A DNA stretch of 17,392 bases from Marinagarivorans sp. UBA5868 (GCA_002432095.1 DJFQ01000190.1:6657-24048); one strand, 5' to 3'. Positions 6,857 to 14,382 are shown, numbered from the stretch's first letter. Notes: generated by a model not told the origin, from the sequence alone. Program-made: numbers and translations.

Positions 6857-8401
6857 ATGAAAGACTCCACCGCCACGCTGGACGGGATGCACTGGCTGAT
6901 CCGCTACGGTGTATCTCTAGCCTTCCTTCTGTTAACTCTCGTGTACGTTCTCACTATCTCGCCCGGCCACGGTGGTTATTTATTGGTGTTCGCTGCCGTG
7001 GTCGGCGGTTATATGGCGATGAATATAGGCGCAAACGATGTAGCGAATAATGTCGGTCCCGCCGTAGGCTCACAGGCCATGACGCTGGGAACCGCCATTC
7101 TGCTCGCGGCCGTATGCGAAGCAGCGGGGGCGCTCATCGCCGGTGGCGAGGTAGTCGGCACTATCAAATCCGGCATCATCAATCCAGAGCAGGTGGAAGA
7201 TAGCCGAACCTTTGTGTGGCTGATGACCGGCGCGCTTATCGCCGGCGCCGTGTGGCTCAACTTCGCCACCTGGCTTGGTGCGCCGGTTTCCACCACGCAC
7301 TCCATTGTCGGCGGTGTGTTGGGGGCGGGAGTCGCCGCTGGTGGCATGGGTATCGCCAACTGGGGCAACTTGGCGACCATCGCCGCCAGCTGGGTGATCT
7401 CACCGGTAATGGGCGGATTTATTGCCGCCGCAATGCTGATGTTCATTAAAAAAACCGTGCTTTATCGCGATGATGTCATGGCAGCGGCAAGAGTCTATGT
7501 CCCCTGGCTGGTTGCCTTGATGGCGTGGGCGTTCGCTACCTACTTATTGATGAAAGGCACCGCCAACCTCTGGAAGCCCGGCTTTGGTGTAGCCGCTCTG
7601 GTGGGCTTTGGTATCGCCATCGGCGTTTACCTGCTCACCCGCTCGTGGGTGCTCAAGGCCGCAATGCGCATGGAAAACAACCGCGACAGCGTCAATAACC
7701 TCTTTACCATTCCCCTGGTATTTGCCGCCGGCCTGTTGAGCTTCGCTCACGGCGCCAACGACGTAGCCAACGCAATCGGCCCACTCGCCGCGATTAACGA
7801 TGCACTCAACACCGGGGTGATTTCCAATAAAGCATCCATTCCCATCTGGGTGATGGTCGTGGGCGCGGTGGGACTCTCGGTGGGGCTGGCCATGTTTGGG
7901 CCACGCTTGATCCGCACCGTCGGTGGCGAAATCACCGAATTGGATAAGTCGCGGGCTTACTGTATCGCCATGTCGGCGGCCATCACCGTTATTATTGCTT
8001 CGCAGTTGGGGCTGCCGGTCAGCTCCACCCATATCGCCCTGGGCGGCGTGTTCGGGGTAGGTTTTCTACGAGAGTATTTAAAAACGCGCTACGCCAGCAA
8101 GCTGCATCGAATTCTTGAGCATCATGAAGATGAGGATCGGGTTCATCTGCGCACCTATTTACGCAATTTCCAGTCAGCGGATGTGGAAGAAATGCGGGCT
8201 ATGTTGAAACGTGCCAAGCGTTTTCCCGAGGAAGTGCCACTGACGAAAAAGGATCGCAAACGCCTGAAGAAGATTTATCGTCAGGAGTTGGTCAAACGTA
8301 AACATCTCTATCGCATCGCTGCCGCTTGGGTCATTACCGTTCCAGCATCCGCTGTTCTCGGTGCGCTTATGTTCTTTATGCTCCGCGGCGCCCTGCTCTG
8401 A
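6857..8401 (+). CDS. PiT-family inorganic phosphate transporter
   Basis: Inner-membrane phosphate symporter of the PHO4/PiT family, 514 aa. Both inverted-repeat signatures are present: GANDVAN at 58-64 (AMNIGANDVANNVGPAVG) and GANDVAN at 299-305 (SFAHGANDVANAIGPLAA). Each is followed further on by the conserved APVSTTHSIVGG or LPVSSTHIALGG element. A charged cytoplasmic stretch near the C-terminus (about 410-480, rich in K, R, E and H) precedes one last membrane segment. The ATG at 6857 is chosen for the GGGA ribosome site 8 nt upstream; a GTG at 6788 sits inside the putative Pho box and would add a peptide with no membrane character. No PhoU-like DUF47 partner is next to it. Whether it is driven by sodium or protons cannot be read from sequence. 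Confidence 0.93.
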   Translation: MKDSTATLDGMHWLIRYGVSLAFLLLTLVYVLTISPGHGGYLLVFAAVVGGYMAMNIGANDVANNVGPAVGSQAMTLGTAILLAAVCEAAGALIAGGEVVGTIKSGIINPEQVEDSRTFVWLMTGALIAGAVWLNFATWLGAPVSTTHSIVGGVLGAGVAAGGMGIANWGNLATIAASWVISPVMGGFIAAAMLMFIKKTVLYRDDVMAAARVYVPWLVALMAWAFATYLLMKGTANLWKPGFGVAALVGFGIAIGVYLLTRSWVLKAAMRMENNRDSVNNLFTIPLVFAAGLLSFAHGANDVANAIGPLAAINDALNTGVISNKASIPIWVMVVGAVGLSVGLAMFGPRLIRTVGGEITELDKSRAYCIAMSAAITVIIASQLGLPVSSTHIALGGVFGVGFLREYLKTRYASKLHRILEHHEDEDRVHLRTYLRNFQSADVEEMRAMLKRAKRFPEEVPLTKKDRKRLKKIYRQELVKRKHLYRIAAAWVITVPASAVLGALMFFMLRGALL

Positions 8402-8434
8402 CACCGAAGACTCCAGCAAAGAATCGGCGCTGCT

Positions 8435-8443
8435 TGCTATAAT
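8435..8443 (+). promoter_or_regulatory. Extended -10 promoter of the aminotransferase gene
   Basis: TGCTATAAT is a perfect extended -10 element (TG-N-TATAAT). No good -35 is found 17 bp upstream, as is common for extended -10 promoters. It lies about 60 bp before the TTG start of the aminotransferase. Confidence 0.6.
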
Positions 8444-8505
8444 GCCGCGCCCTTTTTTGCGCCCTGGGCACACCCTATTAATCGTCACAGCCAGAGGATA
8501 AGACT

Positions 8506-9792
8506 TTGCAACTGAATCAAGCGACACCTGCACAATTGCAACAATGGGAGCGCGACCTTGCTGAGGAATACAGCCGGGTGAAGGCGCAAAACCTCAACCT
8601 CGATCTCACCCGCGGCAAGCCCTCTGCCGAACAGCTAAGCCTGTCAGATGCGTTGGATGGAATTCTGCAGGGTAATTACCAAAGTGACTCCGGTGTTGAT
8701 ACACGTAATTACGGCGGCCTTGATGGGATTCCAGAAGCCAAGGCCCTGGGCGAACAAATCATGGGAGTACCGGCGGCCAATATTCTTGCCGGCGGCAACA
8801 GCAGCCTGACGATAATGCACCAGACAGTCATGGCTGCTCATCTGTTTGGCTTAAGCGGACCGGATAGCGCCTGGAATAAAGAAGGCAAAGTGAAATTTCT
8901 CTGCCCCGTTCCCGGCTACGACCGCCATTTCGCTATTTGCGAGCAGATGGGCATAGAGATGGTAAATGTGCCCATGGATAGCAACGGACCGGATATGGAT
9001 AAGGTGGAAGCACTTTTGCAGCAAGATTCCAGCATCAAAGGTATGTGGTGCGTACCCAAATATTCCAACCCAAGCGGTGTGGTTTACAGTGATGCAACGG
9101 TGGAACGAATCGCCGCGCTTGGCAAAATTGCCAGCGCCAATTTCCGAGTGTTCTGGGATAACGCATATGCCATCCACGATCTGTCAGACACCCCCCCGCA
9201 GTTAGCCAATATTTTCGCGCTCAGTGAAAAATTGGGCACCCAGGACTCGGTTCTGCAGTTCGGCTCTACATCTAAAATTACCCACGCCGGCAGTGGCGTC
9301 GCATTTATGGGTGGAAGTGCAAATAATCTGAAAGGGTTTCAAAAGGTCATCAGTTTCTTAACCATTGGACCGGACAAGGTCAACCAATTGCGCCATGTGA
9401 AGTTTTTTGCGAAAGCCGGCAGTCTGCAGGAGCACATGCGTAAACACGCGGCGATCATCAAACCCCGCTTTGCCAGCGTTCTGCAACATCTCAACCAAGC
9501 GTTTGGTGATAATGACCTGGGCACCTGGGAATCTGCGGATGGGGGTTACTTTATTTCCTTCGATACGAGACCCGGCCTAGCCAAGGAAGTGGTGAAGTTA
9601 GCAGGCGAAGCAGGCGTGAAATTAACCCCTGCGGGCGCAACCTTTCCATACGGGAAAGATCCACAAGACCGCAACATCCGTATAGCACCGACTGTGCCGA
9701 CCGTAAGCCAAGTGGATACCGCGATGCAAGTATTTGTACTGTGTGTGAAATTAGCCTCGGTACGACAAGCACTTACCCAAAGTTCGCGCTGA
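8506..9792 (+). CDS. PLP-dependent aminotransferase, aspartate aminotransferase subgroup Ig type
   Basis: Fold-type I PLP enzyme of 428 aa resembling the Ig-type aspartate aminotransferases (Pfam Aminotran_MocR, the Corynebacterium-type enzyme) rather than classical AspC. It would transfer the amino group between aspartate and 2-oxoglutarate in the cytoplasm. Visible active-site elements are TRGKPS (35-40), GGNSSL (96-101, phosphate side), Y138 in PGYDRHF and N188 in YSNPSG. D218 and Y221 lie in FWDNAYAIHDL, K257 in STSKITHAGSG is the Schiff-base lysine, and R392 in RNIRIAPT binds substrate carboxylate. The TTG start at 8506 is well supported: AGAGGA lies 7 nt upstream and the family N-terminus begins there. 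The gene is monocistronic, with its own extended -10 promoter and terminator. Substrate specificity is inferred from the family. Confidence 0.9.
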   Translation: MQLNQATPAQLQQWERDLAEEYSRVKAQNLNLDLTRGKPSAEQLSLSDALDGILQGNYQSDSGVDTRNYGGLDGIPEAKALGEQIMGVPAANILAGGNSSLTIMHQTVMAAHLFGLSGPDSAWNKEGKVKFLCPVPGYDRHFAICEQMGIEMVNVPMDSNGPDMDKVEALLQQDSSIKGMWCVPKYSNPSGVVYSDATVERIAALGKIASANFRVFWDNAYAIHDLSDTPPQLANIFALSEKLGTQDSVLQFGSTSKITHAGSGVAFMGGSANNLKGFQKVISFLTIGPDKVNQLRHVKFFAKAGSLQEHMRKHAAIIKPRFASVLQHLNQAFGDNDLGTWESADGGYFISFDTRPGLAKEVVKLAGEAGVKLTPAGATFPYGKDPQDRNIRIAPTVPTVSQVDTAMQVFVLCVKLASVRQALTQSSR

Positions 9793-9840
9793 TCCCACAA
9801 TATTTCGCTGCGCTTAATACGCGGTGAAAATGCCCCAAAT

Positions 9841-9871
9841 AAATCCCTGCGTGCAGGGATTTTTATTTTTT
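9841..9871 (+). terminator. Rho-independent terminator after the aminotransferase gene
   Basis: The stem aaatccctg / cagggattt with a CGTG loop is followed by a T-rich run (TTTTATTTTTT). It sits about 50 nt after the aminotransferase stop. Confidence 0.9.
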
Positions 9872-10001
9872 GTAACAAGCCCGCATTTTTAATCTTTCGC
9901 GATAAATTTCTATTCCGCAGTCATCTTTCCAGAACAAGCCGCCGTAAAAGCCAACGCAGTTCATCTTAGGTATCTAAATTTACCGGTTAGGAGCTACGGC
10001 C

Positions 10002-11831
10002 ATGAAAATGAAATTCAATTATCTAGTGCTCGTCCCGCTTTTTGGAATTCTCGCGGCGTGTGATAACAATGACAACGATAATAACTACCAACCCCCAGCG
10101 ACACCCACCACCGTTTTTGACGTAGCGCAGGGCGACGACAATTTCGATACGTTGGTCGCTGCCTTGGAAGCCACAGGGTTGGATGAAACGCTGGATGATC
10201 CAGATCGCACCTTTACCGTGTTCGCTCCCACTGATGCCGCTTTCGCGCTGCTCGGTGAAGAGACAATTAATTCGCTATTGCAGGATCCTGACACCCTGTC
10301 CTCTATCTTGCTTTACCACGTTATTGCGGGTAGCGAAATTAAATCTCCTGCTGCGATTGAGGCCGCAGGTACCACAGTGGAAACCGCAAATGGCGCTTCG
10401 GTCGGCCTGTCATTAAGTGGCAGCAATCTATTGGTCAACACCGCCACTGTGACCATGGTGGATATTGAAGCAGGAAACGGCGTAGTCCATGTCATCGATG
10501 TAGTGTTAACACCTCCAGCAGAACGAGGTGAGCCGACAGATAATATCGTCGAGACCGCCGTCGCCGCGGGCAATTTCACTACGCTGGTCGCTGCCGTCCA
10601 AGCTGCCGGACTCGATACGTTGCTGGCAGACGAAAGCAAAACCTTCACCGTTTTTGCGCCGACTGATGCGGCCTTCACCATGATTGATGAAGAAACCCTT
10701 GATGCGATACTCGCCGACACGGAACTGCTTACCAGCTTGCTGACACAACACGTTATCGATGGTACTGAGATCTCCTCGGTGCAAGCCTACGCTGCAAATG
10801 GTACCAGCGTAACCACAGCAAGCGGTGCGCAAATCCCGGTGGCCATCAACAATAAAATGCTAACGGTAGGTGGCGCGACTGTGTCGATCGTGGATATCTA
10901 CACATCAAATGGCGTCATTCATGTAATCGATTCGGTAATTGTGGGCGACCTGCAACTGCCTGCACCAGAGCAGTCGATTGTTGAGGTAGCTGTCGGTGCC
11001 GAATCATTTACGACTCTTGTTGCTGCACTGCAGGCCACAGGACTTGATGAAACACTGGCGGATCTTGACAGCACCTTTACCGTGTTCGCACCGACAGATG
11101 CTGCATTTGCGGAATTGGGGGAAGAGACTCTGAACGCATTGCTCGCCGATCCAGATGCGTTGCGTAATATTCTGTTGTATCACGTGATTGCGGATGAGGA
11201 AATTCTCGCAGATCAGGCTATTACCGTTGCCACAGGTGAAAATTCATTTGTCGATATGGCAAACGGCGGCAAAGCGGCTCTATCACTAAATGATGACAAC
11301 TTGTTTATCAATCTGGCGCAGGTCACCAGTGCAAACGTGATGGCCTCCAATGGCGTCATTCACGTAATCGACAAAGTCATTTTACCGCCAGCAGAAATGG
11401 TCGAGTCTGAAAATAATATTGTCGAAACAGCAATTGCCGCCGGCAACTTCACAACTCTAGTCACAGCAGTGCAAGCGGCTGGCCTGGACACTGTGCTCGC
11501 CGATGAAAGCGAAACCTTCACGGTATTTGCCCCGACCGATGCGGCCTTTGAAAAATTGGGCAGCGAAGCCATTAACGGTCTTCTTGCTGATACCGAAACG
11601 CTGACCACCGTCCTCCTGCATCACGTAATTGGTGGCGCCGCTGTTGATTCGCTTACAGCCTTCACGTTGAATGGTGGCAACGCCGATACTGCCGCGGATT
11701 TACCGGTTTCCATAGAAATTGTTGATGGGCAGTTATTGATTGAAGGTTCTGCGGTAACGGCTTTTGATATTTATACCAGCAATGGCATCATCCACGTCAT
11801 TGATACTGTTATCACCTCGTCACTGGAATAA
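10002..11831 (+). CDS. Lipoprotein with four fasciclin (FAS1) domains
   Basis: Envelope-anchored protein of 609 aa. Residues 1-19 form a lipoprotein signal peptide with lipobox LAAC and lipidated Cys20. An acidic, Asn-rich linker (DNNDNDNN) follows; Asp at +2 would in enterobacteria favour inner-membrane retention, but that rule varies between groups. Four FAS1 domains lie at about 36-171, 180-314, 323-462 and 470-607. Each shows the H1 motif (TFTVFAPTDAAF) and the H2 motif (NGVxHVID). FAS1 domains mediate adhesion or polysaccharide contact in many organisms; the role here is inferred. The ATG is supported by TAGGAG about 8 nt upstream. No operon partner is present, and a terminator follows immediately. 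Domains 1 and 3, and 2 and 4, are most alike, showing an internal duplication. Confidence 0.93.
   Translation: MKMKFNYLVLVPLFGILAACDNNDNDNNYQPPATPTTVFDVAQGDDNFDTLVAALEATGLDETLDDPDRTFTVFAPTDAAFALLGEETINSLLQDPDTLSSILLYHVIAGSEIKSPAAIEAAGTTVETANGASVGLSLSGSNLLVNTATVTMVDIEAGNGVVHVIDVVLTPPAERGEPTDNIVETAVAAGNFTTLVAAVQAAGLDTLLADESKTFTVFAPTDAAFTMIDEETLDAILADTELLTSLLTQHVIDGTEISSVQAYAANGTSVTTASGAQIPVAINNKMLTVGGATVSIVDIYTSNGVIHVIDSVIVGDLQLPAPEQSIVEVAVGAESFTTLVAALQATGLDETLADLDSTFTVFAPTDAAFAELGEETLNALLADPDALRNILLYHVIADEEILADQAITVATGENSFVDMANGGKAALSLNDDNLFINLAQVTSANVMASNGVIHVIDKVILPPAEMVESENNIVETAIAAGNFTTLVTAVQAAGLDTVLADESETFTVFAPTDAAFEKLGSEAINGLLADTETLTTVLLHHVIGGAAVDSLTAFTLNGGNADTAADLPVSIEIVDGQLLIEGSAVTAFDIYTSNGIIHVIDTVITSSLE
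10110..11828 (+). repeat. Tandem duplication of a two-FAS1-domain unit (A-B-A-B)
   Basis: Domain 1 (ATGLDETL, TFTVFAPTDAAFALLGEET, LLYHVIA) matches domain 3 closely. Domain 2 (NIVETAVAAGNFTTLVAAVQ, LADESKTFTVF, YTSNGVIHVID) matches domain 4 closely. Corresponding residues are offset by 288-291 aa, so a unit of about 870 bp appears to have duplicated once. The approximate copies are 10110-10965 and 10974-11828. Confidence 0.8.
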
Positions 11832-11859
11832 AAAAGGGGGAGCATCTGCTCCCCCTTTT
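11832..11859. terminator. Bidirectional rho-independent terminator
   Basis: The stem aaaagggggagca / tgctccccctttt has a 2-nt centre. The A-run on one side becomes a T-run on the other strand. It begins directly after the FAS1 gene stop and lies 20 nt beyond the stop of the converging Nudix-regulator gene. Confidence 0.92.
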
Positions 11860-11878
11860 CTTTTGCTCGCTCGAAAAA

Positions 11879-12613
11879 TCACACTTCAAACGTAAATCCC
11901 TGTTCGCATAAACGCTGATAGATAGCTTCGTCAAAACGATACAATTCTGCTGCGCGGTGGGCTACATGCTGTTGCTTTTCACCACAGGGAACCAGCAGTT
12001 TCATTTTCGACATCTTGCGCCGGAAATTAGGCTTATCCAATTTGACATTCAGAATTGCCTCATACAATTCCTGCAGTTGCAGCAGCGTGAATTTTTTTGG
12101 CAGCAAATTAAATCCAATGGGTTCGTGGCGCACTTTATGCCGCAGCGATTGCAACGCACAGCGCAGAATTTCATCGTGATCGAAAATCAGGCCGGAGATA
12201 TTGTCAACATCGCGCCACTGCACGTCCGTGGTGGTATAGCCGATGATCAACTCGTAATCCTCTGGGCGGACCAGGGCGTAATAGGCGATGGTCACTATGC
12301 GTGAGTCCGGCACCCGGTCGACGCTACCGAACGCCTGTAACTGTTCCATGTATATATCTTCTAATCCGGTGAGATCACGCAGATGGCGGGCAGCCGAGCC
12401 GTCAATACTTTCGGCGTTATGCAACCAACCGCCTGGCAATGCCCAACATCCGGCGTGAGGACCGATGGCATACTTCACGCACAAGACCTTGAGCCGACCC
12501 TGGTGAAAACCAAAAATAACGCAGTCTATGGAAAGGTTCTGCATAGCACCGGGTCCAGTACGGATTTCTCCAGAAATAAATGTCAGCGGCGCTTCTTCAA
12601 CTCTATTATTCAA
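11879..12613 (-). CDS. NrtR-like Nudix-domain transcriptional regulator
   Basis: Predicted DNA-binding regulator of 244 aa with an N-terminal Nudix fold (about 25-150) and a C-terminal winged-helix domain (about 165-244). The latter is marked by FTLLQLQELYEAILNVKLDKPNFRRKM, as in NrtR and related Nudix regulators. The Nudix box (62-84) keeps G62 and E68, but the catalytic core REUxEExGU reads RHLRDLTGL (76-84), so hydrolase activity is probably lost and the domain would sense a ligand. In NrtR the ligand is ADP-ribose; other members sense sugar-derived compounds. The TTG start at 12613 is chosen because GAGGAG lies 6 nt upstream. A TTG at 12640 and an ATG at 12544 are alternatives. No NAD or sugar genes flank it, so its regulon lies elsewhere or is only itself. 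A promoter with an overlapping palindrome lies upstream. Confidence 0.85.
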   Translation of the reverse strand: MNNRVEEAPLTFISGEIRTGPGAMQNLSIDCVIFGFHQGRLKVLCVKYAIGPHAGCWALPGGWLHNAESIDGSAARHLRDLTGLEDIYMEQLQAFGSVDRVPDSRIVTIAYYALVRPEDYELIIGYTTTDVQWRDVDNISGLIFDHDEILRCALQSLRHKVRHEPIGFNLLPKKFTLLQLQELYEAILNVKLDKPNFRRKMSKMKLLVPCGEKQQHVAHRAAELYRFDEAIYQRLCEQGFTFEV

Positions 12614-12956
12614 AGCCTGCTCCTCAGCGTGCTTAAGCAAAAACCGAACGCAGAGAATACATCTTCATTTCGCTACTACGGCGACAACGATTGCAATCGG
12701 TTACAGCAAAGGTTTGTTTAGATCCATCACAATTTCTACAACTGAGAGATGTGGCCTCTCCCACTACAAGTTATAGTTCGACCCCACATAATGGTCAAAA
12801 AGACCACTTATGAGATCGCTACATTCCTGTGAATTTTTGGCCCGGAGATTGGATTCCGCTTTCGTCGCCTATGATCTTCTAAAACCGACTTACCTCTGGC
12901 TACCGCCCTGGGAATTTGATCGGTATTTTTTATTGTCGTCCGAAAAGCGGCCGCCA
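12614..12956. other. Intergenic leader/promoter region of the Nudix regulator
   Basis: This 343-bp gap contains the regulator promoter and palindrome (12770-12811) and a predicted leader of about 150 nt. Within the leader a perfect 12-bp palindrome CGATTGCAATCG occurs at 12688-12699. An inverted repeat ATGTGG (12749-12754) / CCACAT (12784-12789) brackets the -10. On the plus strand, TACCG...CGGTA followed by six T residues (about 12901-12937) looks like a weak terminator. Nothing else is recognised between 12812 and 12900. Confidence 0.5.
12770..12811 (-). promoter_or_regulatory. Sigma70 promoter of the Nudix regulator overlapped by an operator-like palindrome
   Basis: On the minus strand, -35 TTGACC (12798-12793), a 17-bp spacer and -10 TATAAC (12775-12770) form a good sigma70 promoter, with a start expected near 12763. 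The -35 lies inside the perfect dyad TGGTC-AAAAA-GACCA (12792-12806), extended by ATAA (12788-12791) and TTAT (12808-12811). GTC...GAC dyads are typical of NrtR-type operators, so autorepression is a reasonable inference. Confidence 0.6.
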
Positions 12957-13211
12957 TTAAACGCCGATATTTTTTAGCGTGTCAAGCAACTCACGGAGCA
13001 AAGCACTCACATTTGGGTGATTATCCCCCAGATCATCAATCATAAGTTGAATACTTTCCAAAGGTGTCGGGTCCTTCACAGAACCTTCAGAGACGTCATG
13101 CACATGCGACTGAAGCTCCGCCAGAAGGCGCTCTTGTTGGGGGCTTGTTTCCATCTCGCCAAACCGGTCGTGAAGCTCGGTCATCAGGTTTTCAATTTTA
13201 GCTTTCGGCAT
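12957..13211 (-). CDS. DUF4404 family protein
   Basis: Small soluble acidic protein of 84 aa, predicted to be all helical, with no signal peptide or cysteine. Its MPKAKIENLMTELHDRF start and its 'LESIQLMIDDLGDNHPNVSALLRELLDTLKNIGV' type ending fit the DUF4404 family of Gammaproteobacteria, whose function is unknown. The ATG at 13211 has AGAGGA 6 nt upstream. It is the last gene of a minus-strand operon, 13 nt after the esterase stop, so the pair is probably co-transcribed. No clear terminator follows on the minus strand. The family assignment is from memory of the conserved ends. Confidence 0.8.
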   Translation of the reverse strand: MPKAKIENLMTELHDRFGEMETSPQQERLLAELQSHVHDVSEGSVKDPTPLESIQLMIDDLGDNHPNVSALLRELLDTLKNIGV

Positions 13212-13224
13212 ACTTCGTCCTCTT

Positions 13225-14013
13225 CTAATAAGTGTCTTTTGATTGAGTGGAAGGTGGCTCGCTTAAAAATTTACGGATTAAAGTAGCGGTCAGTTCTGGC
13301 TTCTCCGCATGTAACCAATGCCCGGTGCTGGCGATAACCTTAAATTGAGCGGCGGGAAATCTGCGTATGATGGCTTGATGATGATCGGGTCGAATGTAAT
13401 CGGACTCTCCGCCCTTCAAAAATAACACCGGCGCGGGAAATATCGCATCCGTGCGATTTTCACTGATGAGATTTGGATATTCCCTTTGGATGTCTGCCAG
13501 ATTCATACGCCAGCTAAAACCCGTTTCGTTCTTCACCAGGTTTTTAAGCAAAAAGCTACGCACTGCCGCCGCTTCGACATGAGAGGACATCAACAACTCC
13601 GCCTCCGCGCGGTTCGACAAATCCACTGGCTCAATCGCATTAAGCCCTGCAAATACATCGTGATGTCGTGGTGGGTAGGCTACAGGTGCTATATCGATGA
13701 CGACCAAACCGGCTACCCGGCCAGGATGACTGAGGGCTATCTCCATGGCCACTTTGCCTCCCAGTGAGTGGCCTACGATTGCGGGATTAGCAATCCCTAC
13801 CTCCTCTATCCACTGCCAAACGATATGGGCCATTTGCGCCAGACCCGCGCCCGTGCGATGAGCCGAGCGGCCGTGATTGGGAAGGTCAACGGAATAGACT
13901 TTAAAGTGAGAAGACAGAAGGCGGGCGACAGCGCCGAGATTCTCCAGCGATCCAAACAGCCCGTGAATCAGAACCAGCGGTTCGCCCTCCCCCGCTACTT
14001 TAAAGTGCAGCAT
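13225..14013 (-). CDS. ybfF: Alpha/beta-hydrolase, YbfF-type esterase
   Basis: Cytoplasmic alpha/beta-hydrolase of 262 aa, close to the length of E. coli YbfF, an acyl-CoA/short-ester thioesterase-esterase. The oxyanion region is LIHGLFGSLENL (15-26) and SVDLPNHGRS (41-50) follows. The nucleophile elbow GHSLGG places Ser83. D107 in VVIDIAP is an acid candidate, and the histidine is H232 in STGHWLHAEKP. All of these are YbfF-like. The ATG at 14013 is chosen because it overlaps the TGA of the upstream DUF1820 gene by one base (TGATG), indicating translational coupling, with AAGGG just upstream. The TTG one codon earlier is less likely. The natural substrate is unknown. Confidence 0.88.
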   Translation of the reverse strand: MLHFKVAGEGEPLVLIHGLFGSLENLGAVARLLSSHFKVYSVDLPNHGRSAHRTGAGLAQMAHIVWQWIEEVGIANPAIVGHSLGGKVAMEIALSHPGRVAGLVVIDIAPVAYPPRHHDVFAGLNAIEPVDLSNRAEAELLMSSHVEAAAVRSFLLKNLVKNETGFSWRMNLADIQREYPNLISENRTDAIFPAPVLFLKGGESDYIRPDHHQAIIRRFPAAQFKVIASTGHWLHAEKPELTATLIRKFLSEPPSTQSKDTY

Positions 14014-14348
14014 CAATCGCCCTTGGGTGCGGGCATGAGCGAAGGGAACGGAATCGGCGTGACCTTTTCACCCGTTTTAACTTCTGTAACGCGCACGGTG
14101 CCTTCTTTTTCCACTTCGTCGATACGGATAATGGAATGCAGCGGGATATAAGAGCGCTTCACCGCCGCGAATTCCGACTTGAGCTTTTCTTCGGCCGGAT
14201 CGACCAAAACCTGGCTGCGCTCGCCGAACACAAACTCTTCCAGCTCGATAAATCCGTACATATCGCTCTGATAAATCGCACGGGCATACACTTCATATAC
14301 TTGATTTTGGTTATAGAAAATAACTTTGTAGATTGGATTTCTTGCCAT
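14013..14348 (-). CDS. DUF1820 family protein
   Basis: Soluble protein of 111 aa starting MARNPIYKVIFYNQ and containing YARAIYQSDMYGFIELEEFVFG, the strongly conserved block of DUF1820, a family of unknown function common in Pseudomonas and relatives. A conserved basic-acidic middle (EEKLKSEFAAVKRSYIPLHSIIRIDEVEKEG) and a proline-rich end follow. The ATG at 14348 is chosen because the family begins at MARNP; in-frame ATG (14366) and TTG (14375) codons lie within a 16-bp tandem repeat upstream. The ribosome site is poor (GAGAG, close to the start). It is the first gene of the operon with the esterase (1-nt overlap) and DUF4404, and diverges from miaB. Confidence 0.87.
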   Translation of the reverse strand: MARNPIYKVIFYNQNQVYEVYARAIYQSDMYGFIELEEFVFGERSQVLVDPAEEKLKSEFAAVKRSYIPLHSIIRIDEVEKEGTVRVTEVKTGEKVTPIPFPSLMPAPKGD

Positions 14349-14350
14349 AT

Positions 14351-14382
14351 AACTCTCAATATTCATAACTCTCAATATTCAT
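14351..14382. repeat. Perfect 16-bp tandem duplication at the 5' end of the DUF1820 gene
   Basis: aactctcaatattcat occurs twice, head to tail, at 14351-14366 and 14367-14382. On the minus strand each copy reads ATGAATATTGAGAGTT and so carries an ATG and a GAGAG ribosome-site-like motif. The copy nearest the gene gives an in-frame upstream ATG for DUF1820. The other copy's ATG is in a different frame and stops after eight codons. Confidence 0.9.

Noticed and set aside
11879..12613. Nudix protein considered as a NAD/ADP-ribose pyrophosphatase enzyme
   Set aside because: The catalytic glutamates of the Nudix box are replaced, and a winged-helix domain typical of NrtR-type regulators follows.
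12383..12776. Two plus-strand frames overlapping the start of the Nudix regulator
   Set aside because: They lie opposite conserved Nudix coding sequence and the regulator promoter, and show no family features.
14351..14382. 16-bp tandem repeat considered as a CRISPR or mobile-element remnant
   Set aside because: There are only two copies, with no spacer, no terminal inverted repeats and no transposase; simple slippage duplication is sufficient.
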